A stretch of DNA of 64,000 nt from Metapseudomonas resinovorans DSM 21078 (GTDB taxonomy: Bacteria > Pseudomonadota > Gammaproteobacteria > Pseudomonadales > Pseudomonadaceae): assembly GCF_000423545.1 (NCBI RefSeq), contig NZ_AUIE01000005.1:241152-305151 (forward strand). Reading direction: 5' to 3'. Of this stretch, positions 21,521 through 30,086 are shown piece by piece. The notes under the pieces are model-generated. The model saw only the letters and a list, made by a program, of their open reading frames with translations, did not search any database and had not been told where the DNA came from. A program made the translations under genes and the position numbers. Within the stretch, counting starts at the first letter, position 1; each line of letters opens with the position of its first letter.

Positions 21521-22120
21521 ATGACTTGCTACAGCCTTGATGGATTGACCCCGGTGGTGCATCCCACCGCCTACGTGCATCCCAGCGCCGTGCTGATCGG
21601 TGACGTGATCATCGGCCCGGGCTGCTACGTCGGCCCCCTGGCCAGCCTGCGTGGCGACTTCGGCCGGATCGTCCTGGAGGAGGGCGCCAACATCCAGGAC
21701 ACCTGCGTAATGCACGGCTTTCCCGACAGCGACACGGTGGTCGAGCGCAATGGCCACATCGGCCACGGTGCTGTGCTGCACGGGTGTCGCATCGGCGAAG
21801 ACGCCCTGGTGGGCATGAATGCAGTGGTGATGGACGGCGCGCAGATCGGCGCGCGCTCCTTCGTTTCGGCTACCGCCTTCGTCAAGGCCGGCTTCAGCTG
21901 CGAGGCGCAGTCCCTGGTGATGGGCGCACCGGCGCAGGTCAAGCGCCGCCTCAGCGATGAGGAAGTGGCCTGGAAACAGGCGGGTACCCGTGAATACCAG
22001 CTGTTGGCCCAGCGCTGCCTGACGAGCCTGGAAGTCTGCGCGCCTCTGGCGGAGGTGGAGGCCGACCGACCGCGTATCGCCGACCGTGGCCTGCGCCCAA
22101 AGGGTACTTCGTCGCAATGA
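21521..22120 (+). CDS. paaY: PaaY, hexapeptide-repeat thioesterase / gamma-carbonic-anhydrase-like protein
   Basis: 199 residues from ATG 21521, with GAAGGAG upstream and 16 bases after paaN. The left-handed beta-helix repeats are visible ([20 protein letters not shown], then [15 protein letters not shown]). Metal-binding histidines fall in CVMHGFPD and [15 protein letters not shown], as in gamma-class carbonic anhydrases. PaaY is reported to hydrolyse inhibitory CoA thioesters formed from the epoxide, preventing CoA drain. Confidence 0.93.
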   Translation: MTCYSLDGLTPVVHPTAYVHPSAVLIGDVIIGPGCYVGPLASLRGDFGRIVLEEGANIQDTCVMHGFPDSDTVVERNGHIGHGAVLHGCRIGEDALVGMNAVVMDGAQIGARSFVSATAFVKAGFSCEAQSLVMGAPAQVKRRLSDEEVAWKQAGTREYQLLAQRCLTSLEVCAPLAEVEADRPRIADRGLRPKGTSSQ

Positions 22121-22211
22121 GTGCGGTCTTCGCACACCGGGGGTGTTCCCCGATGGTCATGCCGATGAGCCTGCGGGTATATTCGGCATCTTTTCCGTTT
22201 CCAGAATGCCC

Positions 22212-23135
22212 ATGACTTCGCTCGTGCCCTTGGATCAACTCGTCACCCGCTTCCAGCAGCAGACGCCCATTCGTGCCAGCTCGCTGATCATCACCCTCTA
22301 CGGCGATGCCATCGAGCCCCACGGCGGGACTGTCTGGCTGGGCAGCCTGATCCAGTTGCTGGAGCCCATGGGCATCAATGAACGGCTGATCCGCACGTCC
22401 ATCTTTCGCCTGACCAAGGAAGGCTGGCTGAGTGCCGAAAAGGTTGGTCGGCGCAGCTACTACAGCCTGACCGGCACAGGCCGGCGGCGGTTCGAGAAGG
22501 CCTTCAAGCGGGTCTACAGCTCCAATGTGCCGGCCTGGGACGGCGCCTGGTCGCTGGTGGTGCTCTCGCAATTGCCCCAGGACAAGCGCAAGCAGGTGCG
22601 CGAAGAGCTGGAATGGCAAGGTTTTGGTGCGATTTCGCCCACCGTGCTGGCCAACCCGCGCTGCGACCGCGTGGACCTGACCGCGACCCTGCAGGAGTTG
22701 GATGCGGTTGAAGACAGCATCATTTTCGAAACCCGCTCCCAGGACGTGCTGGCCTCCAAGGCCCTGCGCATGCAGGTTCGCGAGAGCTGGAACATCGACG
22801 AGCTGGGCACGCACTACAGCGAATTCATCCAGCTGTTCCGCCCGCTCTGGCAGGCCCTGCGCGAGCAGGAGAACCTGCAACCGGCCGACTGCTTTGTGGC
22901 CCGAACCTTGCTGATCCACGAATACCGCAAATTGCTGCTGCGTGACCCACAACTGCCCGATGAACTCCTTCCGGGCGATTGGGAAGGCCGCGCGGCGCGT
23001 CAGCTGTGCCGCAATATCTACCGACTCATCTTTGCCAAGGCAGAGGAATGGCTGAACGCGGCGCTGGAAACCGCGGATGGTCCGTTGCCTGACGCCGGAG
23101 AGAGCTTCTATCAGCGATTCGGTGGATTGAGGTAA
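22212..23135 (+). CDS. paaX: PaaX, phenylacetyl-CoA-responsive repressor
   Basis: 307 residues. I start at ATG 22212 (MTSLVPLDQL), where the family homology begins; an ATG at 22206 is equally possible, and neither has a good ribosome site. The N-terminal winged helix includes ASSLIITLYGDAIEPHGGTVWLGSLI and IRTSIFRLTKEGWL. The PaaX effector domain follows, with RPLWQALREQ and LPDELLPGDWEGRAARQLC, ending YQRFGGLR. It should repress the paa operons and release them when phenylacetyl-CoA accumulates. It follows paaY after 91 bases. Confidence 0.95.
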   Translation: MTSLVPLDQLVTRFQQQTPIRASSLIITLYGDAIEPHGGTVWLGSLIQLLEPMGINERLIRTSIFRLTKEGWLSAEKVGRRSYYSLTGTGRRRFEKAFKRVYSSNVPAWDGAWSLVVLSQLPQDKRKQVREELEWQGFGAISPTVLANPRCDRVDLTATLQELDAVEDSIIFETRSQDVLASKALRMQVRESWNIDELGTHYSEFIQLFRPLWQALREQENLQPADCFVARTLLIHEYRKLLLRDPQLPDELLPGDWEGRAARQLCRNIYRLIFAKAEEWLNAALETADGPLPDAGESFYQRFGGLR

Positions 23136-23229
23136 AGCAGCCGCCCAGGGGGCGGCAGTCACGGACGAGGTGAACCCGGCCTGGCCGGATAATGACAAGA
23201 ACAACGCCTAGCGTGAGGCTGAGAAAGCC

Positions 23230-24150
23230 ATGATGAGTGCACAAGCATTGAGGGCAGACCACTTCGACGAGTGGCTGCAAGGTATCAACCAGGTCTGCGG
23301 GCGCTTCGGCGCCAAGCTGCTGGGTTCGGAGTTTTCCGGTGCCATCCGCGAGCACAAGGCCGGCGCCATCAAGCTGAGCTTCGTGGACGTGGCCCAGGCG
23401 CGCCTGTTCCGCACCCCTAAGGAAGTGGCCCAGAGCGACGGCAAGCACTTCTACCTGGCGTTCCAGCTGGCGGGCCGCGCCGGCATGGAGCAGGGCGGTA
23501 ACAGCATCGAACTCGCACCCGGCGACATCACCCTGATCGACTCCACCCAGCCCAGCGACTTCGTCTACCACGAGAATTCCCGCCAGCTGTCGCTGATCGT
23601 GCCGCGCCACGTGGTCGAGCAGGGGCTGCGCTTCTCCGGCGTGCGTTGCGCCCAGCGCATCCCCGCCAGTTCGCCGGTGGCGGTGCTGGCGAACCGGCTG
23701 ATTATCGAATCCACCCACCAAGGCAGCCTCAGCCTGCCCGAGAGTGAAGCCACCCTGGAGGCGATGGTCAGCTTGCTGCGTCCGGCCCTGACCTGCGCCG
23801 AGGTCGAACCGGACTCCCACGAGCGCCTGTTCCGCAAGACCCTGCGCTTCATCGACGAGAACATCTGCGCCGAAGAACTCTGCCCGGAAACCATCGCCCG
23901 TGAAGTGGGCGTGTCGGTGCGTGGCCTCTACCGAATGTTCGCCAAGAAAGGCCTGGTGGTGGCGCAGTACATCAAGAACCGCCGCCTGGATTTCTGCGCC
24001 GAAAGCCTGCGCCACTCCAGCGGCGAGCAGAAGCTCTCGGCGCTTGGCTACGCCTGGGGCTTCACCGATTCCAGCTACTTCTCCACCGCCTTCAAGGCGC
24101 GTTTCGGCGTATCGCCCAGCGAGTACCGCAAGCAGTACAGCCAGGGCTGA
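23230..24150 (+). CDS. feaR: AraC-family activator, FeaR-like
   Basis: 306 residues. The N-terminal AraC_binding_2-type sensor (about 30-180) includes FQLAGRAGMEQGG and ELAPGDITLIDSTQP. The C-terminal double helix-turn-helix (about 205-303) includes ETIAREVGVSVRGLYRMF and GYAWGFTDSSYFSTAFKARFG. Overall pattern and size match FeaR, which in E. coli activates the aromatic amine oxidase and the phenylacetaldehyde dehydrogenase FeaB. A FeaB-type gene lies 0.5 kb downstream. It probably responds to an aromatic amine or aldehyde. The gene lies 94 bases after paaX but is likely a separate unit. Confidence 0.85.
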   Translation: MMSAQALRADHFDEWLQGINQVCGRFGAKLLGSEFSGAIREHKAGAIKLSFVDVAQARLFRTPKEVAQSDGKHFYLAFQLAGRAGMEQGGNSIELAPGDITLIDSTQPSDFVYHENSRQLSLIVPRHVVEQGLRFSGVRCAQRIPASSPVAVLANRLIIESTHQGSLSLPESEATLEAMVSLLRPALTCAEVEPDSHERLFRKTLRFIDENICAEELCPETIAREVGVSVRGLYRMFAKKGLVVAQYIKNRRLDFCAESLRHSSGEQKLSALGYAWGFTDSSYFSTAFKARFGVSPSEYRKQYSQG

Positions 24151-24155
24151 GCGTT

Positions 24156-24274
24156 CTTGTAGGGGCGCTAACCCTGTAGGGGCGATTTCAATCGCCAAGG
24201 GCGGCGCAGCCGCCCCCGGAGAGGTCCCAGAGCAGGACTGCGTCCTGCTTGGCGAATGAATTCGCCCCCACAAG
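24156..24274. repeat. Four-hairpin palindromic repeat
   Basis: Four perfect hairpins in series: GGCGATT-TC-AATCGCC (24181-24196), GGGCGGC-GCA-GCCGCCC (24199-24215), GCAGGAC-TGC-GTCCTGC (24232-24248) and GGCGAAT-GA-ATTCGCC (24251-24266). They are flanked by outer arms CTTGTAGGGGCG (24156) and CGCCCCCACAAG (24263). A sibling copy is at 34937-35035. Confidence 0.8.
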
Positions 24275-24432
24275 TGCGCCCCTGCCGCCAACACCTGGCA
24301 GCCCAGCCAACACGACTGGCACAGACAAAAAAACCTCGAATCCCGTCTGCGCCGAGAATCCGGACATCGGCCCTGTTTCCGTGCGCGTCCTTGCGACCCT
24401 GCGGGGCAGGCCTGTGAACGATCGAGGTGGTG

Positions 24433-24627
24433 ATGTTGATGCACAAACGCAAGACGGGGCTGCTTTCCGTTGTTCTGCTGCTGGCGACGCAATCGGCGCT
24501 GGCAATGGACTGCGCGCCCGCCCACGTGCAGAAGGGCTTCGTCGCCAGTACCTACATGCCCTATGCCGGAATGGCCAGCGCCGACGATCGTCGCGCGGTC
24601 GGCTGCTTCCTGGGCGCACAGAAATGA
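24433..24627 (+). CDS. Small exported protein of unknown function
   Basis: 64 residues from ATG 24433 (GAGGTG just upstream; ATG 24439 is an alternative). A clear signal peptide (KRKTGLLSVVLLLATQSALA) would leave a mature protein of about 38 residues starting MDCAPAHVQKGF and containing two cysteines that could form one disulfide. I do not recognise a family. It lies between the FeaR-like activator and the FeaB-type dehydrogenase and may share their transcript (45 bases before feaB). A role in periplasmic amine oxidation or redox is possible, but nothing in the sequence proves it. Confidence 0.6.
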   Translation: MLMHKRKTGLLSVVLLLATQSALAMDCAPAHVQKGFVASTYMPYAGMASADDRRAVGCFLGAQK

Positions 24628-24671
24628 TGGCGCCGGGCAGGCGCCCGGCCCACGGATGAAGAGGATCGAGC

Positions 24672-26162
24672 ATGAGCAAGGTTGAAATCCTGCCGCAGGT
24701 GGCGGCATTCCTGGAGCGCCGCCACGGCTGCTTCATCGACGGCCAGTGGGTGCTGCCGGAAGGCCCGACCACGCCGGTCTTGAACCCGGCTACCGGCGAG
24801 ACCATTGCCGCCGTGCCGGACGTGCCGCTGGAGTACCTGGATCGTGCCGTGCAGTCCGCCCACAAGGCGTTCAAATCCCGCGTCTGGTCCGGCCTGCGTC
24901 CGGCCGACCGCGAGCGCATCCTCCTGCGCTTTACTGCCCTGGTGGAAGAGCACGCCGAGGAACTGGCCCAGCTGGAAACCCTGAGCCAGGGCAAGTCCAT
25001 CAACATCTCGCGCATGCTGGATGTCGGCGCCACCGTCGAGTTCATGCGCTACATGTCCGGCTGGGCGACCAAGATCGAAGGCCAGACCATGGACGTGTCC
25101 ATCCCGATCCCGCCGGGCTCGCGTTTCACTGCCTTCGCTCGTCGTGAGCCGGTGGGCGTGGTCGCCGGCATCGTGCCGTGGAACTTCCCGCTGATGATCA
25201 CCACCTGGAAGGCGATGCCGGCGCTCGCCACCGGCTGCACCGTGGTCATCAAGCCCGCCAGCGAAACCCCGCTGACCGCCCTGCGCCTGGCCGAACTGGC
25301 CTTCGAGGCGGGCATCCCGGCTGGCGTGTTCAACGTCGTCACTGGCGGCGGCAGCACCGTGGGCAACGCCCTGGCTTCGCACCCGCTGATCAGCAAGGTG
25401 TCCTTCACCGGTTCCACCGCCGTGGGCAAGAGCGTCGGTGTGGCCTGCATGGAGAACATGACCCGCTTCGCCCTGGAGCTGGGCGGCAAGAACCCGATGA
25501 TCCTGCTGGCAGATGCCGACGTGGAGACGGCGGTGCAGGGCGCGCTGCTCGGGGGCCTGCTGAACAACGGCCAGGTGTGCGCCGCAGCCTCGCGCTTCTA
25601 CGTGCACCAGTCCATCTACGAGGAGTTCGTCCAGGGTCTCTCCGCTGCGGTGAAGGGCCTGTCCATCGGCCCGGGCATGGACCAGAACGCGGCGATCAAC
25701 CCACTGGTGTCGTTCAAGCAGCAGCAGAATGTGCTCAAACACATCGACCTGGCCCGCCAGGAAGGCGCCCGTGTGGTGGCCGGTGGCGAGCGCCTGGAAG
25801 GCGAGGGTTTCTTCGTCCAGCCCACCGTATTGGCCGACGTGAACCACGAGATGACCGTGGCCCGCGAGGAAGTCTTCGGCCCGGTGCTGTCGGTGATCCC
25901 CTTCACCGATGAGGACGCCATGATCGAGCTGGCCAACGACAGCCCCTACGGCCTGGCAGCCAGCCTCTGGACCAACGACCTGTCCAAGGCGATGAACCTG
26001 GTACCGCGCATCGAAGCCGGCACCGTCTGGGTCAACGCCCACGTGCTGCTGGACCCGAACATGCCCTTCGGCGGCGTGAAGCAGTCCGGCATGGGCCGCG
26101 AATTCGGCCGCGCCGTGATCGAGGCGTACACCGAACTGAAATCGGTCTGCATCTCGCACTGA
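24672..26162 (+). CDS. feaB: Phenylacetaldehyde dehydrogenase, FeaB type
   Basis: 496 residues from ATG 24672 (GAGGA upstream). NAD-dependent aldehyde dehydrogenase with catalytic Cys in NNGQVCAAASRF, general base Glu in ALELGGKNP, VVAGIVPWNFPLMI and the NAD-site motif SFTGSTAVGKS. Stretches such as ERILLRFTALVEEHAEELAQLETL and NPLVSFKQ follow E. coli FeaB closely, as far as I can recall that sequence. It oxidises phenylacetaldehyde to phenylacetate, feeding PaaK. The gene ends at a strong terminator at 26179. A second dehydrogenase with the same likely substrate is at 28463-29956. Confidence 0.85.
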   Translation: MSKVEILPQVAAFLERRHGCFIDGQWVLPEGPTTPVLNPATGETIAAVPDVPLEYLDRAVQSAHKAFKSRVWSGLRPADRERILLRFTALVEEHAEELAQLETLSQGKSINISRMLDVGATVEFMRYMSGWATKIEGQTMDVSIPIPPGSRFTAFARREPVGVVAGIVPWNFPLMITTWKAMPALATGCTVVIKPASETPLTALRLAELAFEAGIPAGVFNVVTGGGSTVGNALASHPLISKVSFTGSTAVGKSVGVACMENMTRFALELGGKNPMILLADADVETAVQGALLGGLLNNGQVCAAASRFYVHQSIYEEFVQGLSAAVKGLSIGPGMDQNAAINPLVSFKQQQNVLKHIDLARQEGARVVAGGERLEGEGFFVQPTVLADVNHEMTVAREEVFGPVLSVIPFTDEDAMIELANDSPYGLAASLWTNDLSKAMNLVPRIEAGTVWVNAHVLLDPNMPFGGVKQSGMGREFGRAVIEAYTELKSVCISH

Positions 26163-26178
26163 TCCAAACCCTCGATTT

Positions 26179-26213
26179 CCGGCAGGCGCCTTCACGCCTG
26201 CCGGTTTTTTTTT
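26179..26213 (+). terminator. Rho-independent terminator after feaB
   Basis: Stem CCGGCAGGCG (26179-26188) with CGCCTGCCGG (26195-26204), 6-base loop, followed by nine T (26205-26213). Confidence 0.93.
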
Positions 26214-26247
26214 GCATTGTTTTCGTCGGCCCCGAGCGCGTCCTTCT

Positions 26248-26278
26248 CGTAGGATGGGTAGAGGTACGAAACCCATCG
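26248..26278. repeat. Single REP-like sequence
   Basis: CGTAGGATGGGTAGAGGTAC-GAAACCCATC, of the same family as the pair at 62420-62488. It lies 108 bases before the glutamine-synthetase-like gene. Confidence 0.65.
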
Positions 26279-26385
26279 AGGCGGGGGCGCTGGTAAAGAA
26301 GTCGCACCGCGTCGGTGCGCCAATGGCTTGCGGTTTTCATCGCTGGGCTAAGCTTTCGGCAGTCCCCCAATCGAAGGACAGCCAG

Positions 26386-27759
26386 ATGAGCGAACCACTC
26401 CTCAGCTTCGACGAACTCAAGCAAGCCGTTGCCAGCGGCGAGATCGACACGGTGCTGGCCTGCATGGTGGACATGCAGGGACGATTGGTAGGCAAGCGCT
26501 TCCAGGCTGAATTCTTCGTCGACAGTGCCTATGAAGAAACCCACTGCTGCAATTACCTGCTGGCCGACGACATCGACATGGAGCCGGTGCCGGGCTATGC
26601 CGCGGCGAGCTGGAGCAAGGGTTATGGCGACTTCGTGCTCAAGCCCGACATGAGCACCCTGCGCCGGGTGCCCTGGCTGGAAGGCACGGCGCTGGTGCTC
26701 TGCGACGTGCTCGACCACCACCATCGCGAAGACCTGCCCCACAGTCCGCGGGCCATCCTGAAGAAGCAGGTGGCGCGACTGGCTGAGCGCGGCTACGTCG
26801 GCATGTTCGCCTCGGAGCTGGAGTTCTACCTCTTCGACGAGAGCTACGACGCGATCCACAAACGCAACTACAGCCATCCGAAGACGGCCGCGCACTACAT
26901 CGAGGACTACAACATCCTCCAGACCACGCGTGAGGAACCGGTGTTGCGCGCCATCCGCAAACACCTGCAGGCGTGCGGCGTGCCGGTGGAGAACTCGAAA
27001 GGGGAGTGGGGGCCGGGCCAGGAAGAGATCAACGTCCGCTATGCCGACGCCCTGACCATGGCCGACCGCCACGTCATCATCAAGCACGCCTGCAAGGAGA
27101 TCGCCTACCAGCAGGGCAAGTCGATCACCTTCATGTCCAAATGGCGCTATGACCTGGCTGGCTCCAGTTGCCACATCCACAGCTCGCTCTGGGACAAGAA
27201 GGGCAAGAAGGCACTGTTCTTCGATGCCAAGGACGAGTTCGGCATGTCGAAGCTGATGCGCGGCTGGGTGGCGGGACAGCTCAAGTACGCCAGCGAGTTC
27301 ACCTATTTTCTCGCGCCGTACATCAACTCCTACAAGCGCTTCCAGGCCGGCACCTTCGCGCCGACCCGCGCGGCGTGGAGCCGCGACAACCGTACCGCCG
27401 GCTTCCGCCTCTGTGCCGAGGGCAGCAAGTCGGTGCGCATCGAATGCCGCATCGGCGGCGCCGACCTCAATCCCTACCTCGCCTTTGCTGCGCTGATCGC
27501 CGCGGGCCTGGCGGGCATCGATGAACAGCTCGAACTGGGTGCGCCATTCGAGGGCGACGCCTACATGAACGACAGGCTGCCGGAGGTCGACAAGACCCTG
27601 CGTGAAGCCACGGCCGCACTGGAGGGTTCGGCCATGCTGCGCAAGGCCTTTGGCGACGAGGTGGTCGACCACTACGTGCACACCGCCGAGTGGGAGCAGA
27701 AGGAATACGACCGGCGCATCACCGACTGGGAATTGCAGCGCGGATTCGAGCGCTACTGA
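26386..27759 (+). CDS. Glutamine-synthetase-family ligase, candidate gamma-glutamyl-amide synthetase
   Basis: 457 residues from ATG 26386 (AAGGA upstream). Glutamine synthetase catalytic motifs are present: ASELEFYLF, GPGQEEINVRYADAL, the ammonium/ATP region GSSCHIHSSLWD and the ending-domain motif IECRIGGADLNPYLAFAA. The N-terminal beta-grasp region is short and lacks the adenylylation-loop tyrosine context of GlnA. Such enzymes (PuuA, IpuC and relatives) join glutamate to amines at the start of amine catabolism. Its place between two aldehyde dehydrogenases in an aromatic-amine cluster suggests a gamma-glutamylated amine, but the substrate is inferred. Confidence 0.8.
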   Translation: MSEPLLSFDELKQAVASGEIDTVLACMVDMQGRLVGKRFQAEFFVDSAYEETHCCNYLLADDIDMEPVPGYAAASWSKGYGDFVLKPDMSTLRRVPWLEGTALVLCDVLDHHHREDLPHSPRAILKKQVARLAERGYVGMFASELEFYLFDESYDAIHKRNYSHPKTAAHYIEDYNILQTTREEPVLRAIRKHLQACGVPVENSKGEWGPGQEEINVRYADALTMADRHVIIKHACKEIAYQQGKSITFMSKWRYDLAGSSCHIHSSLWDKKGKKALFFDAKDEFGMSKLMRGWVAGQLKYASEFTYFLAPYINSYKRFQAGTFAPTRAAWSRDNRTAGFRLCAEGSKSVRIECRIGGADLNPYLAFAALIAAGLAGIDEQLELGAPFEGDAYMNDRLPEVDKTLREATAALEGSAMLRKAFGDEVVDHYVHTAEWEQKEYDRRITDWELQRGFERY

Positions 27760-27760
27760 T

Positions 27761-27788
27761 CCCGGCCGGCCCCGAAGGGCCGGCCGGG
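27761..27788. terminator. Strong GC hairpin between convergent genes
   Basis: Perfect 12-bp stem CCCGGCCGGCCC / GGGCCGGCCGGG with a CGAA loop, starting one base after the synthetase stop. There is no T-tract, so it may terminate poorly or act as an mRNA 3' protector for both genes. Confidence 0.55.
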
Positions 27789-27792
27789 CCTA

Positions 27793-28140
27793 TCAGCTCT
27801 CCTGGCGCCGCAGGCGAATGCCGTCCACTTCAACCTTGTCGCCAGGCTGGAAGCGCTGGCCGGGCGTGCGGAAGCGCCGCACCGAGCCGTCATCCATCTT
27901 CACCAGATAGGCCGGTTCGGCGAGGCCGCCGGATTCCTGGGCGGTGCCGCCACCGAAATAACCCACGGCCGCACCGGCCACCGCGCCCAGCGGGCCGCCA
28001 ATGGCGCCAAGCATTAAGCCAGTCATGCCGCCGGTGGCTTTGCCGACGGTGGTGTCAGGGACTTGCGAAACAACCTCCGCGGCGAACGCGGCGGGGGAGC
28101 AGAGCAGGGCAAGGCACAGGGTGACGCTGGGGATTTTCAT
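27793..28140 (-). CDS. Glycine-zipper periplasmic/outer-membrane protein
   Basis: 115 residues from ATG 28140 (AAGGGAA upstream). The signal peptide is KIPSVTLCLALLCSPAAFA with cleavage before AEV. There is no lipobox cysteine at that point, so it is probably not a lipoprotein. The middle holds a glycine-zipper hairpin (GGMTGLMLGAIGGPLGAVAGAAVGYFGGG) like those of SlyB/Rcp proteins, and the C-terminus is a small charged beta domain (LVKMDDGSVRRFRTPG, then GDKVEVDGIRL). It probably sits in the outer membrane and affects envelope integrity. No link to the amine pathway is visible. Confidence 0.8.
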   Translation of the reverse strand: MKIPSVTLCLALLCSPAAFAAEVVSQVPDTTVGKATGGMTGLMLGAIGGPLGAVAGAAVGYFGGGTAQESGGLAEPAYLVKMDDGSVRRFRTPGQRFQPGDKVEVDGIRLRRQES

Positions 28141-28367
28141 TTGAGGTTCCCTTCGTTGGGTGGAGAGCGAAGGGAGCGAATCATTTTCTGTGCCAGGATT
28201 TAAGTCATTGATAATCAATGGCTTAATCGATATGTAGTCATTGTGACTGTGGTTCTAATGACAGCAATTGTTGTCTGAATGACGCGCGTGCACCGAACCC
28301 CATCAACCCCGCAATGGGTTCCTACATAAAGCACGTGCGTGGCTCGGTTTTAGAGCTTGATCAGAAA

Positions 28368-28427
28368 GTAGCCCGGATGCAATCCGGGAGCGGCGTTGGG
28401 CCATTCCCCGGATTTCATCCGGGCTAC
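28368..28427. repeat. REP inverted pair
   Basis: GTAGCCCGGATG at 28368-28379 and CATCCGGGCTAC at 28416-28427, with a second inner pair ATCCGGG/CCCGGAT. It lies in the 322-base gap between two minus-strand genes, which otherwise shows an AT-rich stretch (28195-28275), probably the promoter region of the glycine-zipper gene, and no other feature. Confidence 0.85.
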
Positions 28428-28462
28428 AGAGCGGCGTGCGCATGGCGCACCGGCTTTCACGT

Positions 28463-29956
28463 TTACAGCTTGATCAGCACCGACTTCAGTTCGGTGTAGT
28501 GTTCGATGGCTGCTGCACCCATCTCGCGGCCGACGCCGGAGAGCTTGTAGCCGCCGAAGGGCAGGGCCGGGTCCAGGGCGCTGTGGCAGTTGACCCAGAC
28601 CGAGCCGGATTTGATGCGCGGAATCATCTTGTGTACTGCCGACAGGTCGTTGGACCAGATGCTCGCGCCCAGGCCGTAGGGGTTGTCGTTGGCCATGCGC
28701 ACGGCGTCGTCGATGTCGTCGAAGGGCATGGCGACCAGCACCGGGCCGAAGATCTCTTCCTGCACCAGGCGGTGCTGCTGGTCGACGTCGACGATCACGG
28801 TCGGCTTGACGAAGTAGCCGGGGCCGAAGCCTTCGCCGCCGCAGGCGATGGTGGCGCCCAGTTCACGGCCGAGGTTGATGTAGCCGGTGACGCGGTCCTG
28901 CTGCTTGGCGGAGATCAGCGGGCCCATCTGCACGCTCGGGTCCAGGCCATTGCCCAGCTTCATGCCATTGGCGATGCCGGCGATGTCGGCCACCACGTTG
29001 TCGAAGTGTTTGCGATGCACATAGAGACGTGAGCCGGCGCAGCACACCTGGCCCTGGTTGAAGAAGATCGCGGTGGCAGCGCCGGCGGCGGCCTCCTGCA
29101 GGTTGGCGTCGGGCATGACGATGGTCGGGGACTTGCCGCCCAGCTCCAGGGTCACGCGGGTCATGTTTTCCATGGCCGCCTTGCCGATCTGCTTGCCCAC
29201 TTCGGTGGAGCCGGTGAAGGTCAGCTTGTCCACGCCCGGGTGGCGGGTGAGGGCGACGCCGGCATTCAGGCCGGTGCCGGTGATGACATTGAACACCCCG
29301 GCCGGGTAGCCGGCTTCCAGCACGAGTTCGGCCAGCTTGAGGGCGGTGAGCGGGGTCTCGTCGGCGGGTTTCAGGATCACGGTGCAGCCGGTGGCCAGCG
29401 CCGGGCCGAGTTTCCAGCAGGCCAGCAGCAGTGGGAAGTTCCAGGCGACGATGGCGCCGACCACGCCCACGGCCTCGCGGCGGATGAAACCGTGGAACTG
29501 GTCGTCCGGCATCAGCGGCATGGACACATCGACGGTGGCGCCTTCGATCTTGGTGGCCCAGCCGGCCATGTAGCGGAGGAAGTCGATGGCCAGCTGCACG
29601 TCCATGACCTTGGCCACGACGGCGCTCTTGCCGTTGTTCAGGCACTCCAGCTCGGCCAGTTCCTGGGCGTCGCGCTCCATCAGGTCGGCCAGGCGCCACA
29701 GCAGGTTCTGGCGCTCGCGGGGGCGCATGCGGCTCCAGGCGGAATCATCGAAGGCCTGGCGGGCGGCCTGTACGGCACGGTCGACGTCCTCGGCGGTGGC
29801 GGAGGGCACGTCACCCAGGACTTCCCCGGTGGCCGGATTGCGGAAGCTCATGGTGTTGCCGCTGGCGGCGTCCTGCCACTCTGCGCCGATCAGCATCTTC
29901 AGCTTGCGGTTGAGGAAGGCTTGGGTCTGGGGAAGGACGGGCAGGTCGACAAGCAT
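28463..29956 (-). CDS. Phenylacetaldehyde dehydrogenase, StyD/PeaE type
   Basis: 497 residues from ATG 29956; the longer frame to 30007 adds unrelated residues. The opening VDLPVLPQTQAFLNRKLKMLI resembles styrene-pathway and P. putida phenylacetaldehyde dehydrogenases, as I recall them. Catalytic Cys is in FNQGQVCCAGSRLY, general base Glu in TLELGGKSP, NAD site in TFTGSTEVGKQ. It is transcribed divergently from the qhpADCB operon, from a shared 407-base region. It would oxidise the aldehyde made by the amine dehydrogenase. It overlaps in function with the FeaB-type enzyme at 24672, from which it clearly differs in sequence. Confidence 0.85.
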   Translation of the reverse strand: MLVDLPVLPQTQAFLNRKLKMLIGAEWQDAASGNTMSFRNPATGEVLGDVPSATAEDVDRAVQAARQAFDDSAWSRMRPRERQNLLWRLADLMERDAQELAELECLNNGKSAVVAKVMDVQLAIDFLRYMAGWATKIEGATVDVSMPLMPDDQFHGFIRREAVGVVGAIVAWNFPLLLACWKLGPALATGCTVILKPADETPLTALKLAELVLEAGYPAGVFNVITGTGLNAGVALTRHPGVDKLTFTGSTEVGKQIGKAAMENMTRVTLELGGKSPTIVMPDANLQEAAAGAATAIFFNQGQVCCAGSRLYVHRKHFDNVVADIAGIANGMKLGNGLDPSVQMGPLISAKQQDRVTGYINLGRELGATIACGGEGFGPGYFVKPTVIVDVDQQHRLVQEEIFGPVLVAMPFDDIDDAVRMANDNPYGLGASIWSNDLSAVHKMIPRIKSGSVWVNCHSALDPALPFGGYKLSGVGREMGAAAIEHYTELKSVLIKL

Positions 29957-30086
29957 GGAGGTAAGCCTCTGTTCATTGAAGTTGTACCCGGCTTTCGCAA
30001 CCCCCATGCCAATGCCGTTGATCGTGCATAACGCAATGATTCATAAGGATTTATTCAAGAGGTGCAGTTTCCCGTCGGATTGCGCC

